Below, in pieces: positions 25,260 through 34,450 of a DNA stretch of 64,000 bases. Position numbers and translations under genes: made by a program. The stretch's first letter is position 1, and each line of letters starts with the position of its first letter. This DNA comes from CAZGXM01 sp964529795 (GTDB lineage Bacteria; Bacillota; JADQBR01), in contig CAZGXM010000005.1 in NCBI GenBank assembly GCA_964529795.1, positions 1 to 64,000 of the forward strand, written 5' to 3'. The notes beneath the pieces are model-generated. The model was not told the DNA's origin and searched no databases. It worked only from the letters and a program-made list of their open reading frames with translations.

Positions 25260-26246
25260 TTATGCATACAGCAGGCACCGGGCCATTTGTCCATCACTTA
25301 TCGCAAACAAGGGCACATCCCCGTCAAGGCACCGGTCCTTGGCATGAGCGCAGCGGGAATAAAAGGCGCAGTGCTCGCCAAGCTCGGCCAGGTCCGGTAC
25401 ATTGCCCGGTATGGGCATGATTTTTTCCCTCCGGGCGCTGATTTTGGGAATTGAACGGAGCAGGCCCCGGGTATAGGGATGCCGGGGATTTTCCATCACC
25501 TGGTCGGTGCGGCCCTGTTCCACAATTTTACCCGCGTACATCACGGCAATTTGATCGCAAAACTCCGCCGCCACTCCCAAATCGTGGGTAACCAGGATGA
25601 TGCCCGTGCCGTGCTCCCGGTTGATTTTTTTCATCAAGGCCAAAATCTGCGCCTGGATGGTTACATCCAGGGCCGTGGTGGGTTCGTCCGCCAGCAGCAG
25701 TTTGGGCTCGCAGGACAGGCCGATGGCAATCAGCGCGCGCTGCTGCATGCCGCCGCTGAACTCGTGTGGGTAGTTAAAGTAACGTGCCTCGGGTGAGGGA
25801 ATGCCCACCTCACGCATCAGCTCCAGCGCTCTCTCCTTTTCCGCCTGCTTGCGCCTGCTGGCAAATAAACCGCCCCTGGTATCGCGAAACAGGCCGTGAA
25901 TACGCATGGATTCCCTTATCTGCTCGCCCACGCGAAAGACCGGGTTCAGGGTAGTCATGGGGTCCTGAAAAATCATGGCAATATCCTTGCCGCGAATGTC
26001 GCGCATCTCCTTTTTACTCTTTTTCAACAGGTCCTCGCCCTGAAAAAAAATTTCACCGGACAATACCTTGCCGGGATGGGGAACCAGCCGCAGGATATTG
26101 AGCAGCGTAGCACTTTTACCACAGCCGGACTCGCCCACCAGTCCCATCACTTCCCCTGCCGCCAGGGTCAGGTTGACTTTGTTTACCGCCTTTACCAAAC
26201 CGCGTTCCGTCTCAAATGCCATCACCAAATTTCGTATCTCCAGCAT
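25260..26246 (-). CDS. Oligopeptide/dipeptide-type ABC transporter ATPase (DppD-like)
   Basis: This 328-residue ATPase has Walker A GLVGESGCGKSATLLNIL, signature EFSGGMQQRALIAIGL, Walker B LLLADEPTTALD, and the C-terminal CAFYSRCAHAKDRC motif of Dpp/Opp ATPases. It is the second nucleotide-binding subunit, paired with the DppF-like protein that follows. The start is preceded by AAGGGAAG. The operon order (B-C-D-F) is the common one for this transporter class, though with the regulator gene lying between the binding protein and the permeases. Confidence 0.92.
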   Translation of the reverse strand: MLEIRNLVMAFETERGLVKAVNKVNLTLAAGEVMGLVGESGCGKSATLLNILRLVPHPGKVLSGEIFFQGEDLLKKSKKEMRDIRGKDIAMIFQDPMTTLNPVFRVGEQIRESMRIHGLFRDTRGGLFASRRKQAEKERALELMREVGIPSPEARYFNYPHEFSGGMQQRALIAIGLSCEPKLLLADEPTTALDVTIQAQILALMKKINREHGTGIILVTHDLGVAAEFCDQIAVMYAGKIVEQGRTDQVMENPRHPYTRGLLRSIPKISARREKIMPIPGNVPDLAELGEHCAFYSRCAHAKDRCLDGDVPLFAISDGQMARCLLYA

Positions 26247-26280
26247 TTACTCACTTCCCTTTCTGTCTGACCGCAGCCCA

Positions 26281-27237
26281 TTACTCCAGTTTCAGCCGTG
26301 GGTCCAAAATGTCCCGCAGTCCTTCACCAAAGAGGTTGATGCTCAGCACCAGTACCAGGATTGCCAGTCCCGGGAACGTGGCCAGCCACCAGGCGTTCAT
26401 CATAAACTGGCGTCCCTCATTGACCATGGTGCCCCAGGCAGGATTGGGGGGCTGAATGCCCAATCCCAAAAAACTCAAGGAAGCCTCCATGATAATAAAA
26501 AAACCCATTCTTAAAGTGGCCAACACCACAATGGTGTGAATAATGTTGGGCAGCACCTCGGAAAACATTATTCTGAAATTGCTCTGCCCGTTGGCCCGGG
26601 CCGCCTCGACGTACTCCTTGGTCTTTTCCGAGAGCATTTCACCCCGTACCAGACGGAAAAACTCCACCCAACCCTTGAAGGTAAGGGCCAAAATCAGGTT
26701 CACCAGACCCGGACCGAGAAATGACATCACCGCCACCGCAAAAATCAAAAAGGGAAAGGCCAGTAACAAGTCCGCAGCCCGGGAAAGAAATAGGTCCAGT
26801 TTGCCCCGGAAGTACCCGGCGCTCACCCCCAGCAGTGTCCCGACAAATACGGAAATCAGCACGGATACAAAGCCCACCCACAGGGAAATCCGGGCCCCGT
26901 AAATGATGCGGGACAGCAGGTCCCGCCCCTGCTGGTCCGTACCCAGGAGAAACATGCCGCTGCCCCCCTTTAACCAGCTGGGGGCAATGAGACGGTGCTG
27001 CAATTTCCCGATGTAGGGGTCATGGGGTACCACACTGGGGGCAAAAAACGCCATGAGCACAAAAAATATTATCAAGACCGCTCCCAGCATGGCAGAGGGA
27101 TGTCTGGCCAGCTTGCGCAGAAAATCCTGCAAATCCCCGGCAAAAATTCTCAGCTTGACGGCAAGCAGGTGCAGCAGCGGATGTTGAGCATCCTTGGATT
27201 TTGGCGCCGGTTCCAGTTGTGTTTTTGCTGCCGGCAT
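26281..27237 (-). CDS. ABC transporter permease (DppC-like)
   Basis: The 318-residue permease has about six membrane helices. Its first helix (about 45-65) is followed by the OppC-type N-terminal segment PHDPYIGKLQHRL. The EAA loop reads YVEAARANGQSNFRIMFSEVLPN, where the protein contacts the ATPases. It lies 13 bases after the DppB-like gene. It helps import a peptide-like or opine-like solute, by context with the opine dehydrogenase and C26 hydrolase genes downstream. Confidence 0.9.
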   Translation of the reverse strand: MPAAKTQLEPAPKSKDAQHPLLHLLAVKLRIFAGDLQDFLRKLARHPSAMLGAVLIIFFVLMAFFAPSVVPHDPYIGKLQHRLIAPSWLKGGSGMFLLGTDQQGRDLLSRIIYGARISLWVGFVSVLISVFVGTLLGVSAGYFRGKLDLFLSRAADLLLAFPFLIFAVAVMSFLGPGLVNLILALTFKGWVEFFRLVRGEMLSEKTKEYVEAARANGQSNFRIMFSEVLPNIIHTIVVLATLRMGFFIIMEASLSFLGLGIQPPNPAWGTMVNEGRQFMMNAWWLATFPGLAILVLVLSINLFGEGLRDILDPRLKLE

Positions 27238-27250
27238 TGATGCACCACCT

Positions 27251-28261
27251 TTATAACGAGATTTTCGGATTGATATAGGTATATAAAACGTCTACCACTA
27301 AATTTGCCACCACAAAGGTAAAGGCATAGATCATTACCACACCCTGTATCAGGGGGAAATCCCGGCTGAAAATAGCATCAACGGCCAACCTGCCCAGTCC
27401 CGGCCAGGCAAACACCGTTTCCACAATCATATTTCCTCCCAAAAGCACCCCTACCTGAATACCCAGTACGGTCACCGTGGGTATCAAGGCATTACGCAGG
27501 GCATGCTTCACCACCACCACGAGCTCGCGTAAACCTTTGGCCCGAGCCAGCATCACGTAATCCTGCCGGAGCGCCTCCAGCATACTGGAGCGGGTCACCC
27601 TGGCCAGGATGGCCAAAAGCTGCATGCCCAGGGCAATGGAAGGAAGAATCAGGTGGGCCACGGCGTTTTTAAAAGCCGCCCAGTTCCCGGACAAAGCGGT
27701 GTCCACCAGGTAAAGCCCGGTTATCCTTTGAAATTCAAAACCGTAGTCCAGCCGCCCGGAAATGGGCAACCAGTCCAGTTTGACACCAAAAACTATGATA
27801 AGAATAATTCCGAACCAAAAAGCGGGCATGGAAATCCCCAAAAACGAGAAGGCCATGCTTACCCTGTCGGTAACAGAATTCTGCTTCACTGCCGAGTACA
27901 CGCCAATGGGAATGGCTATCATTACCGCAAACAGGGCGGCACCAAAGGCCAGTTCAATGGTGGCAGGCAAGGCGTTGAGAATAATTCCGGTGACCGGTTC
28001 TCTCTGGGTAAAGGAATTGCCCAGGTCGCCGCGAACGGCATTTTTAAGAAAAATATACAGCTGGGTATAGAGCGGTTTATCCAGATTAAATTCTTCTTTC
28101 AGTACCTGTACTTCCGTCTCGGAAACGGTACCGGCGCTGCCCATCATCAAATCCACGGGGTCGCCGGGTGTCAGGCGCATAAACAGAAACACCAGGATGG
28201 CCACACCAAACATGATGGGTAATGCCGCCAGCAACCGTTCCAGAATCTTGATGCTTTTCAC
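27251..28261 (-). CDS. ABC transporter permease (DppB-like)
   Basis: The 336-residue permease opens with a membrane helix and the OppB/DppB N-terminal pattern FLFMRLTPGDPVDLM. It has the EAA-type loop YVMLARAKGLRELVVVVKHALRNALIP. I prefer GTG 28261 (AGGTGA 6 bases upstream); GTG 28270 is also open. About 100 bases separate it from the GntR gene, without a terminator, so the regulator and the four importer genes are probably cotranscribed. Confidence 0.9.
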   Translation of the reverse strand: MKSIKILERLLAALPIMFGVAILVFLFMRLTPGDPVDLMMGSAGTVSETEVQVLKEEFNLDKPLYTQLYIFLKNAVRGDLGNSFTQREPVTGIILNALPATIELAFGAALFAVMIAIPIGVYSAVKQNSVTDRVSMAFSFLGISMPAFWFGIILIIVFGVKLDWLPISGRLDYGFEFQRITGLYLVDTALSGNWAAFKNAVAHLILPSIALGMQLLAILARVTRSSMLEALRQDYVMLARAKGLRELVVVVKHALRNALIPTVTVLGIQVGVLLGGNMIVETVFAWPGLGRLAVDAIFSRDFPLIQGVVMIYAFTFVVANLVVDVLYTYINPKISL

Positions 28262-28360
28262 ATAAATCACCTGCTTTCCCCGGTGTCAGATCTTGCGGCG
28301 GGGTTTCAACCGCCCGCCGGAATGCCGTCCCCTCAGCAAGCAGCCGGCTGCGCGGGAGCA

Positions 28361-29113
28361 CTAAAGGTCATAGTGTCTTTTAATGTTGAACTTGTACCGG
28401 TCCCCGCGGTAATAGGAACTGCGATATTCAATGGGTTTGCCTTCCCGGGAATAGATAATGGCGGTTAACAGAAATAACGGCGCCCCTTTGTCGACCCGCA
28501 GCAGACCCTTGGTGACATCATCGGCAACAGTGGCCTCAAAAGTTTGATGAGACACTTCCGGTGTATTGCCGGTACTCTGGTGGTATCTGATAAACATGGA
28601 AAACAACTCGCCCCGGCCGGCGGTTTCCACCAGTTTCTCCACCTGTTCCCTAGCGAGCAGCGACGGCAGGTAAACATCAGAGAGAATCATGGGCTGGTCG
28701 TCCGCCAATCCCAGCAGCTTCAAATGCAGCACCTCGTCATCCATGTCAAGATTCAAAATTCCCGCCAGGGCCACGTCGGCGCTGACAACCTCCATATTCA
28801 AAATCTTCATGGAAGGCTTTAAGCCCCTCAGCTGCATGGTTTCCTTGAAATCAGTGATTTTCACCAGGCCCTGGTCGATTTTCGGCTGGGCCACAAAAGT
28901 ACCTTTGCCGTGAATACGGTACAATAGACCCTCGTTGACCGCCTCGCCGATGGTCTGCCTTACCGTGGTCCTGCTGAGGTGGTACTTTTTACAGAGCTCC
29001 CTTTCCGAAGGCAGCCGGTCGTGGGGCTTCAGCTTTCCCCCGGCAATTTCCTTTTTTAACATCAGTTTCAACTGTTGGTATAACGGCTCAGGACTGCTAG
29101 CATCCAGTTTCAT
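28361..29113 (-). CDS. GntR-family regulator, HutC subfamily (UTRA domain)
   Basis: The 250-residue repressor or activator has an N-terminal winged helix (PLYQQLKLMLKKEI, then LPSERELCKKYHLSRTTVRQ, residues about 11-55) and a C-terminal UTRA ligand domain (about 90-245) ending PIEYRSSYYRGDRYKF, the usual HutC-type closing strand. Copies of ACTGGT-N4-ACCAGT lie upstream of its own gene (29169-29184), the binding-protein gene (31077-31091) and the opine dehydrogenase gene (two copies). It therefore probably autoregulates and controls importer and enzyme genes as one regulon. The inducer would be the imported compound or an intermediate. Confidence 0.9.
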   Translation of the reverse strand: MKLDASSPEPLYQQLKLMLKKEIAGGKLKPHDRLPSERELCKKYHLSRTTVRQTIGEAVNEGLLYRIHGKGTFVAQPKIDQGLVKITDFKETMQLRGLKPSMKILNMEVVSADVALAGILNLDMDDEVLHLKLLGLADDQPMILSDVYLPSLLAREQVEKLVETAGRGELFSMFIRYHQSTGNTPEVSHQTFEATVADDVTKGLLRVDKGAPLFLLTAIIYSREGKPIEYRSSYYRGDRYKFNIKRHYDL

Positions 29114-29123
29114 CTCTCATCTT

Positions 29124-29144
29124 CTGAAAGTCCAGGACTTTCAG
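29124..29144 (-). other. Hairpin between a distant ribosome site and the GntR start codon
   Basis: The 21-base perfect palindrome (CTGAAAGTCC, centre, GGACTTTCAG) stands between GGGAGGTG (about 29150-29157) and the ATG at 29113. Only a weak GATGAGAG precedes the ATG directly. If folded, the hairpin would bring the strong site within reach of the start. Confidence 0.45.
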
Positions 29145-29168
29145 CGACACCTCCCGTCTATTCAGCCA

Positions 29169-29184
29169 ACTGGTAATTACCACA
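29169..29184. promoter_or_regulatory. GntR-type operator upstream of the regulator gene
   Basis: ACTGGTAATTACCACA matches the consensus ACTGGT-N4-ACCAGT at 11 of the 12 outer positions checked by eye apart from the final bases. It lies 56 bases before the regulator start and implies autoregulation. Confidence 0.65.
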
Positions 29185-29274
29185 TATTTCGACAAGTTCC
29201 AAGTAATTCCTCTTTGCAGATAAGATTTCCCTTGTCAATTCCACGTATTTTCCCGGCCGTTAAAAAAGCCTCAT

Positions 29275-29312
29275 TTTTAAAAAAGAGAAGGGGGGCCTTC
29301 AAAAGAAGGCCC
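29275..29312 (-). terminator. Terminator or stabilising hairpin after the binding-protein gene
   Basis: GGGCCTTC pairs with GAAGGCCC around TTTT, followed after a C-rich gap by a T run on the minus strand. It would let the binding-protein mRNA exceed that of the regulator and permease genes. Confidence 0.65.
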
Positions 29313-29348
29313 GTATATATATTTGCAGCACAGGAAGTACCTCAAACC

Positions 29349-30962
29349 TTACTCCAGTCCCACATCATGCAGGTTTATCCGCCCGTCGGGGCTTGGTTTC
29401 CAGTTGGTGACATTGGCACGCTGGGCATAGATTTCCTTGGTAATGTAGCCGAAAATCATCGGCGCATCCTCATAAACCATTTCCTGGACTTCCTGCCAGT
29501 ACTGCTTGCGCTTGGCCTGGTCGGTTTCAACCATGGCTTTTTCCATCAGTTCGTCCACGCGCTTGTTGCTGTAGAAGGAGTAGTTACCCCGGCCGCCGGT
29601 CTTGAACTTGGGCTGCAGGATGCCGGTGGGATCAAGACTGCCGTTGCCCCAGTTGCTGGCAATCATCAGCCGGTTTCCTTCCTTGATTTTTTCCTTCAGC
29701 ACGCCGTAATCCCAGACACGCACCGAAGCCTTGACGCCAACTTCACGCAGCTGGTTGGCCACTGCCTCTGCCGCAGCTTTTTCGTCTGCCTTGGCATCAA
29801 TCACTACTTCAAAACCGTTTTCATAGCCGGCTTCTTTCAGCAGCTGCTTTGCTTTTTCCGGGTCGTACCCGTACCCGGGCAGCTTGTCATTGTAACCAAA
29901 GCCCTTGGGCATGTAGGGCCCTTTCAACGCCTCGCCGTTGCCGTTCAGGACGTACTTGACGATATCTTCGTAATTGACGGCATAGTTCATGGCCTTTCTC
30001 ACCCGGACATCGTCAAAGGGCGGCTTGGTGACGTTCATTTCGACAAATCTTTCCCTGGTGCTGTCAGCGGCCTTGACCACAATGTTGGCATCCGCTTCCA
30101 GCTGTTCCACCATATCCGGAGGTATCTCCTGGGCAATCTGCACGTCGCCCTTCTGCAGCGCGGCAATCCGTGATGCCACTTCCGGCATAATCTTGAAGAT
30201 TGCCACATCCACCCGGGCCTCGCCCACCGGCGGAATGTCCGGGGAGCCGCCCCAGTAATTGTCATACCGCTTCATGATTATCTGCTCGTTCAACTTGCTG
30301 CCTTCCTTCACATATTGGAAAGGACCGGCACCTACGGGATTTTCCGCAAAGTAAGCGGAACCGTGCTCTTCGATATAGTCTTTGGGTACCACTTCCTGGA
30401 AGGGCAGCATGGCCAAGAATACCGGCCAGGGCTCGGCCAGGGTGAATTTCACTGTGTAGTCATCCACCTGCTCCGCTTTCTCCAGCGGACCAAGCAGGCC
30501 CTTACGCGGCGAAGACTGCCCGTCCACCGCTCCTTCAGTAATCAGGCGGTTAAATGTATATGCCACATCATCCGCGGTAAGTTTCTCGCCGTTATGAAAT
30601 GTAATGCCCTTTCTAATCTTGAAGATCCACTCCGTAGGCGATGCCTGTTCCCAGGATTCGGCAATTTCCGGTACAATCTTCATATCCGTGGTGCGGGTTA
30701 CCAGACCGTCAAACATATTTCTGATCACGGTCTCGGTCACCCTGTCGCGGTGCATTGCCGGGTCCAGGGTCACCACTTCGGTGGGTATGGCAACCGTCAG
30801 CACTTTCTTTTTACCCGCCTGCTCCTTGGCCTGCTGTTGGCCCTCTTCCTTCGGCTGCTCCTGGCTTTTACCTTCATCCGGCGTGTTGGCCGTACAGCCC
30901 GGAAGCGCAACCAGGGCAAGAATGACCAGCAGGATCAACCCGATAAAAAGCCTTTTTTTCAT
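29349..30962 (-). CDS. Peptide/opine-type ABC transporter substrate-binding lipoprotein
   Basis: The 537-residue family 5 solute-binding protein has a lipoprotein signal (charged MKKR, hydrophobic stretch, LPGC lipobox near residue 23) and a low-complexity Gln/Lys/Glu linker. The conserved N-lobe has VAIPTEVVTLDPAMHRD and FKIRKGITFHNGEKLTADDV. It captures the solute for the Dpp-like importer encoded downstream. Its promoter (31071-31099) contains a GntR operator between the -35 and -10 boxes. Because the regulon includes an opine-dehydrogenase-like enzyme and a gamma-glutamyl-type hydrolase, an opine or modified amino acid is a likely ligand. Confidence 0.92.
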   Translation of the reverse strand: MKKRLFIGLILLVILALVALPGCTANTPDEGKSQEQPKEEGQQQAKEQAGKKKVLTVAIPTEVVTLDPAMHRDRVTETVIRNMFDGLVTRTTDMKIVPEIAESWEQASPTEWIFKIRKGITFHNGEKLTADDVAYTFNRLITEGAVDGQSSPRKGLLGPLEKAEQVDDYTVKFTLAEPWPVFLAMLPFQEVVPKDYIEEHGSAYFAENPVGAGPFQYVKEGSKLNEQIIMKRYDNYWGGSPDIPPVGEARVDVAIFKIMPEVASRIAALQKGDVQIAQEIPPDMVEQLEADANIVVKAADSTRERFVEMNVTKPPFDDVRVRKAMNYAVNYEDIVKYVLNGNGEALKGPYMPKGFGYNDKLPGYGYDPEKAKQLLKEAGYENGFEVVIDAKADEKAAAEAVANQLREVGVKASVRVWDYGVLKEKIKEGNRLMIASNWGNGSLDPTGILQPKFKTGGRGNYSFYSNKRVDELMEKAMVETDQAKRKQYWQEVQEMVYEDAPMIFGYITKEIYAQRANVTNWKPSPDGRINLHDVGLE

Positions 30963-31070
30963 TTTGTGTAATCAACCTCCTTTTTTGACATTAAGTTCAA
31001 AAGCTAAATCCTATGTTAAATTAACGGCCACCCCCTTTTTGCTTTCAACAGCAAGCAACAACTTCCTGTG

Positions 31071-31099
31071 GTTATAACTGGTAATGACCACATTGTCTA
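31071..31099 (-). promoter_or_regulatory. Vegetative promoter with embedded GntR operator
   Basis: On the minus strand TAGACA (31094-31099), a 17-base spacer and TATAAC (31071-31076) form a good sigma-A promoter. The operator ACTGGTAATGACCAC (31077-31091) fills the spacer, so bound repressor would block polymerase directly. Confidence 0.75.
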
Positions 31100-31205
31100 A
31101 AAGAAAAAGACCGGCATCTACCCATATTGGTCTTGTTAATACATTCTATTCTACACCGGCAGAAAAATTCCTGCTTTTATTTTCAGAATTTTTTTAATCG
31201 TTTGT

Positions 31206-31264
31206 AGTGCCTGGCACTCCATTGTTTCGACAAATAATGTCGAAGTTTAGCAGTGCCAGGCACT
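31206..31264. repeat. Paired AGTGCCTGGCACT palindromes around a small hairpin
   Basis: Copies of the 13-base palindrome at 31206-31218 and 31252-31264 are in opposite orientation around the hairpin TTCGACA/TGTCGAA (31226-31244). A further copy is at 44111-44123. This is a REP-like composite element. It lies just after the last gene of the operon ending at 31273 and may also serve as its transcript end. Confidence 0.75.
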
Positions 31265-31272
31265 TTAACACT

Positions 31273-32496
31273 TTAAATATCTCCGTTGAGATACAACATA
31301 GCTGACAGGGCATAGAGTTTAGTTGTTTCCACCAGCTCAGCAATTTCCACATACTCATCAGCCTGATGAGGTACTGACCGACCACCCGCCCCCGTGGTCA
31401 CTATAGGTATATCTTTTAAGCAGTTTAGGAAAGTGCCATCGGTTGCGCCCGGCACACCGTTATAAACAGGTTCCTTGCCAGTCACCAACCTGTACGCGAC
31501 ACATACCGCCCTGACTACGGGTTCTTCTTTTGGGGTTTCCGTCCAAGGCCTTCTTTCCATAACCTCCAGACTACCGCGAAAATCACTATCTTCTTTAGCC
31601 AAAATATCTAAGATGTCCTGGATCTCTTGAATTAAACCACCATGGTCCTGTCCCGGTACTGTCCGAATATCCAAGGTGGTGTAACACTCGCTGGGAATAA
31701 CGTTGATCTGCGGTTCTCCTTTCCTGGGCGCCCTTATTATGGTTGGTGTGATACTGGGATATCCCAGATATTTATGCTTACCCAGTCTATCTATTTCTTT
31801 TTGCTGCAGCTTCTCTAACTCGCATATCACTTTAGCCATGCGCCAGTTGGGATTGACACCTGATTGGGGCATGGCGCCGTGGGCCATTTTGCCCTTAATT
31901 TTAATGCCCATTCTTATAGCGCCTTTTTGCGCCACACAAACATTATTTTCTTCAGGTTCACAAATTATTGCCGCATCTACGTTATCAGCCCAACCGTTTT
32001 GAATAAAATGTTTGATGCCAATCATTAACCCCTCTTCATCCACGGGCATGCATAACAAGATGCGTCCCGGAAAATCCACACCGGATTCTTTTATCGCCCT
32101 AACGGCATGTATTGCCGCGGCCACGTTACCCTTGGTGTCACAAGCACCCCGACCGTAAATTCTACCGCTGTCAATCCGCGCGGCAAAAGGGGGATAGCTC
32201 CATTCACCTTCATCTCCCGCTGTAACCACATCGGTATGGCCTTCAAAAAGAAGAGTTTTCCCTGGGCCGCTTCCCTGTAATATCCCTATCACATTGGGGC
32301 GACCCGGCTCAACTTCCTCCACAAAAACCTGTAAACCTATCGCTTTTAACTTGTCGGCAATAAAATGAGCCACTCGTTCCTCATTGTATCCTTCTTTGTC
32401 AGGGTCGAAAACACTGTTTATCTTCAACATGTCAGTTGTAAATTTTACCAATTCCTCTTCCTGTATATGATTTAGAACCTGCTGGTAGTCATGCAT
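31273..32496 (-). CDS. M20 family zinc amidohydrolase (ArgE/DapE-like), candidate pantothenate hydrolase
   Basis: The 407-residue metallohydrolase has all M20 ligands: His-x-Asp in LLFEGHTDVV, bridging Asp in YGRGACDTKGN, Glu-Glu in PVDEEG, a Glu/Asp region ICEPEE, and the last His in SVPHQADEY. A dimerisation lid lies in the middle. ATG 32496 suits the AAGGGGA site; ATG 32502 is also possible. M20 enzymes hydrolyse N-acyl amino acids and N-carbamoyl compounds. Pantothenate is N-pantoyl-beta-alanine, so in an operon with PanF, PanE, PanB, an aminotransferase and malonate-semialdehyde dehydrogenase this is the natural candidate for splitting it. That assignment is inference. Confidence 0.85.
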   Translation of the reverse strand: MHDYQQVLNHIQEEELVKFTTDMLKINSVFDPDKEGYNEERVAHFIADKLKAIGLQVFVEEVEPGRPNVIGILQGSGPGKTLLFEGHTDVVTAGDEGEWSYPPFAARIDSGRIYGRGACDTKGNVAAAIHAVRAIKESGVDFPGRILLCMPVDEEGLMIGIKHFIQNGWADNVDAAIICEPEENNVCVAQKGAIRMGIKIKGKMAHGAMPQSGVNPNWRMAKVICELEKLQQKEIDRLGKHKYLGYPSITPTIIRAPRKGEPQINVIPSECYTTLDIRTVPGQDHGGLIQEIQDILDILAKEDSDFRGSLEVMERRPWTETPKEEPVVRAVCVAYRLVTGKEPVYNGVPGATDGTFLNCLKDIPIVTTGAGGRSVPHQADEYVEIAELVETTKLYALSAMLYLNGDI

Positions 32497-32598
32497 ATCC
32501 ATTTCCCCTTCTATCATATAACTTATATTCCTTCTCATTAGTCCATGCAATCACGAAAGGAAAGGAAACACTGAACCGGACAATATTTCTCGTATTTT

Positions 32599-34077
32599 TT
32601 ATGCTCCCCAAAATCTCTGGATGATTTCTTCCTCCGGTGGCTTTGTCATCAGACTGACCGCCACCAGTGCTACTAGCGCTACTGCCAGCGTTGGTACAAT
32701 GACATGCATCCCCATAAACCTTTTGACCACTATCACAAAGTAAAAATATGAGCCGACTCCCGCAATCATGGAGGCAATAACACCGCTGGCATTGGCACGT
32801 TTCCAGTATAAGCCTAAAATTATGGGCCAGAGAAAGGCTGCCTGTAGTCCGCCAAAGGCAAACAGGTTAATCCAAACTATCAAGTCCGGTGGATTGAAAG
32901 ATGCTAAAAACACAATAATTCCAATGATAGCAGTGGAGTATATGCTTAAGTTTTCTACTTTCTTGACCCCTTCCTCTGTATTTTGACCCGAAGGGTTAAT
33001 GTAATTTAAATAAAGGTCCTTTACTATCCCAGCCGAAGCCAAAATCAACTGGGAATCAATTGTTGACATTATGGCCGCCAAAGGACCGGCCAAGAAAATA
33101 CCGGCAAAAACTGGCGGCAGAACTTTCAAGGTCAATTCGGGCATCAGCTTATCGGCAACATCCAACTGGGGTAATATAGCCCGACCAAACACGCCAATCA
33201 GATGCATACCCAGCATTAGAAATCCCACCACAAACGTACCGATAATCATCGCCCGGTGCATTGACTTGGAATCCCTGTAACCCATGGCTCTTACCGCTGT
33301 CTGGGGTAGCCCGATAACTCCGAAACTGACCAATACCCAGAAAGACATGATGAACGGCTTGGAAATAAAATTACCTGGCCCGAACGGCGTCAATAAAGCC
33401 GGGTCAATGGTTTTAAGTTTTACCACAATGCTCGTCATGCCACCACCGTATTTAATGGTGCCTACCAGCAAAGCTACAGTACCAATTACCATAACCACCC
33501 CTTGAACAGCATCGGTTAGAGTAACCGCCCGGAAACCGCCAATTGTGGTATAGATTATAACAGTGACCGCAAATATTGTCAGTCCAATGTTATAATGCAA
33601 TCCAGTTACTGACTCAAAAAGCCTGGCCCCACCGATAAACTGGGCCACCATACCGGCAATGAAAAAAATGATAAGGCTGACGGAGCCAATAATTACTACC
33701 GCTTTGCTGTTAAACCGTTCCTTCAGGAAATCATTAATTGTAACAGCATTTATTTTACGTGATACAACGGCAAATTTTTTGCCCAAAACCCCTAAGGTTA
33801 AAAATGCTACCGGCACCTGCGTCATCGCCAGCAGCACCCAGCCAAAACCCAATTTATATGCTACCCCCGGTCCACCGATGAAGCTGCTGGCACTAGCATA
33901 GGTAGCAACAAGTGTCATTGCCAGGACAAAGCCACCCATACTCCTGCTGCCAATAAAATACTCTTCAATAAAAGCGCCTTTATCCGTTTTCTTCCTTATC
34001 TTGCTACTGTAAAACGCCAGCAAGTAGACAATAATCAGGTAAATTGCCATTGGAATAAGAACACCCATGTTGGTCAT
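32599..34077 (-). CDS. panF: Sodium/pantothenate symporter-like SSS transporter
   Basis: This 492-residue protein has about 13 membrane helices, with EEYFIGSRSMGGFVLAMTL after the first helix, GGFRAVTLTDAVQGVVM, and the sodium-site region IMSTIDSQLILAS. Its overall pattern and YhdT-type partner at 34139-34450 match PanF. ATG 34077 has AAGGAGG 9 bases upstream. The operon also carries panB and panE, so pantothenate is the best substrate guess. A second SSS protein in the window (14155-15651) has a different small partner and context. Confidence 0.85.
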   Translation of the reverse strand: MTNMGVLIPMAIYLIIVYLLAFYSSKIRKKTDKGAFIEEYFIGSRSMGGFVLAMTLVATYASASSFIGGPGVAYKLGFGWVLLAMTQVPVAFLTLGVLGKKFAVVSRKINAVTINDFLKERFNSKAVVIIGSVSLIIFFIAGMVAQFIGGARLFESVTGLHYNIGLTIFAVTVIIYTTIGGFRAVTLTDAVQGVVMVIGTVALLVGTIKYGGGMTSIVVKLKTIDPALLTPFGPGNFISKPFIMSFWVLVSFGVIGLPQTAVRAMGYRDSKSMHRAMIIGTFVVGFLMLGMHLIGVFGRAILPQLDVADKLMPELTLKVLPPVFAGIFLAGPLAAIMSTIDSQLILASAGIVKDLYLNYINPSGQNTEEGVKKVENLSIYSTAIIGIIVFLASFNPPDLIVWINLFAFGGLQAAFLWPIILGLYWKRANASGVIASMIAGVGSYFYFVIVVKRFMGMHVIVPTLAVALVALVAVSLMTKPPEEEIIQRFWGA

Positions 34078-34138
34078 ACGCTTCTTCCTCCTTAAATTTT
34101 TCAATATTACCAAAATTCTTGACAATACCTATGGCCAA

Positions 34139-34450
34139 TTAAACGCCTATATCTTTTGTACTGCTAGTGGACAAATTAGTATCTTCCTCTGACGATGTAG
34201 CATCATTTAACGGGATATCTTTAAAAAACTTTTCTATTACGAGCCAAGCAGCAAAGGAAAATACGACAAAACCCAGCACACTACTATAGAATAACCAGGC
34301 CGGTAAGCCCATGATATAGCTGTAGTCTTCCACAGGCCTATCACCTAACCCGTAAGCGAATAGATACCACCAGACGATGAACAAAACGCCCAAGATGAGA
34401 CTTATTACAGCCTCTTTGTTTGCCTGAGTATACCTCTTATCCTCTCTCAT
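34139..34450 (-). CDS. yhdT: YhdT-type small membrane protein, PanF partner
   Basis: The 103-residue protein has two hydrophobic helices (about 14-34 and 53-72) separated by VEDYSYIMGLPAWLFYSS, the pattern of YhdT/DUF997 proteins encoded next to panF. The C-terminal tail is acidic and serine/threonine-rich, longer than usual. AGGAGG precedes the ATG. It ends 61 bases before the symporter gene and is probably an accessory subunit. Confidence 0.85.
   Translation of the reverse strand: MREDKRYTQANKEAVISLILGVLFIVWWYLFAYGLGDRPVEDYSYIMGLPAWLFYSSVLGFVVFSFAAWLVIEKFFKDIPLNDATSSEEDTNLSTSSTKDIGV

Noticed and set aside
28935..30173. Plus-strand 412-codon frame
   Set aside because: It is antisense to the GntR and binding-protein genes, both with clear motifs. 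Composition is typical of an antisense shadow.
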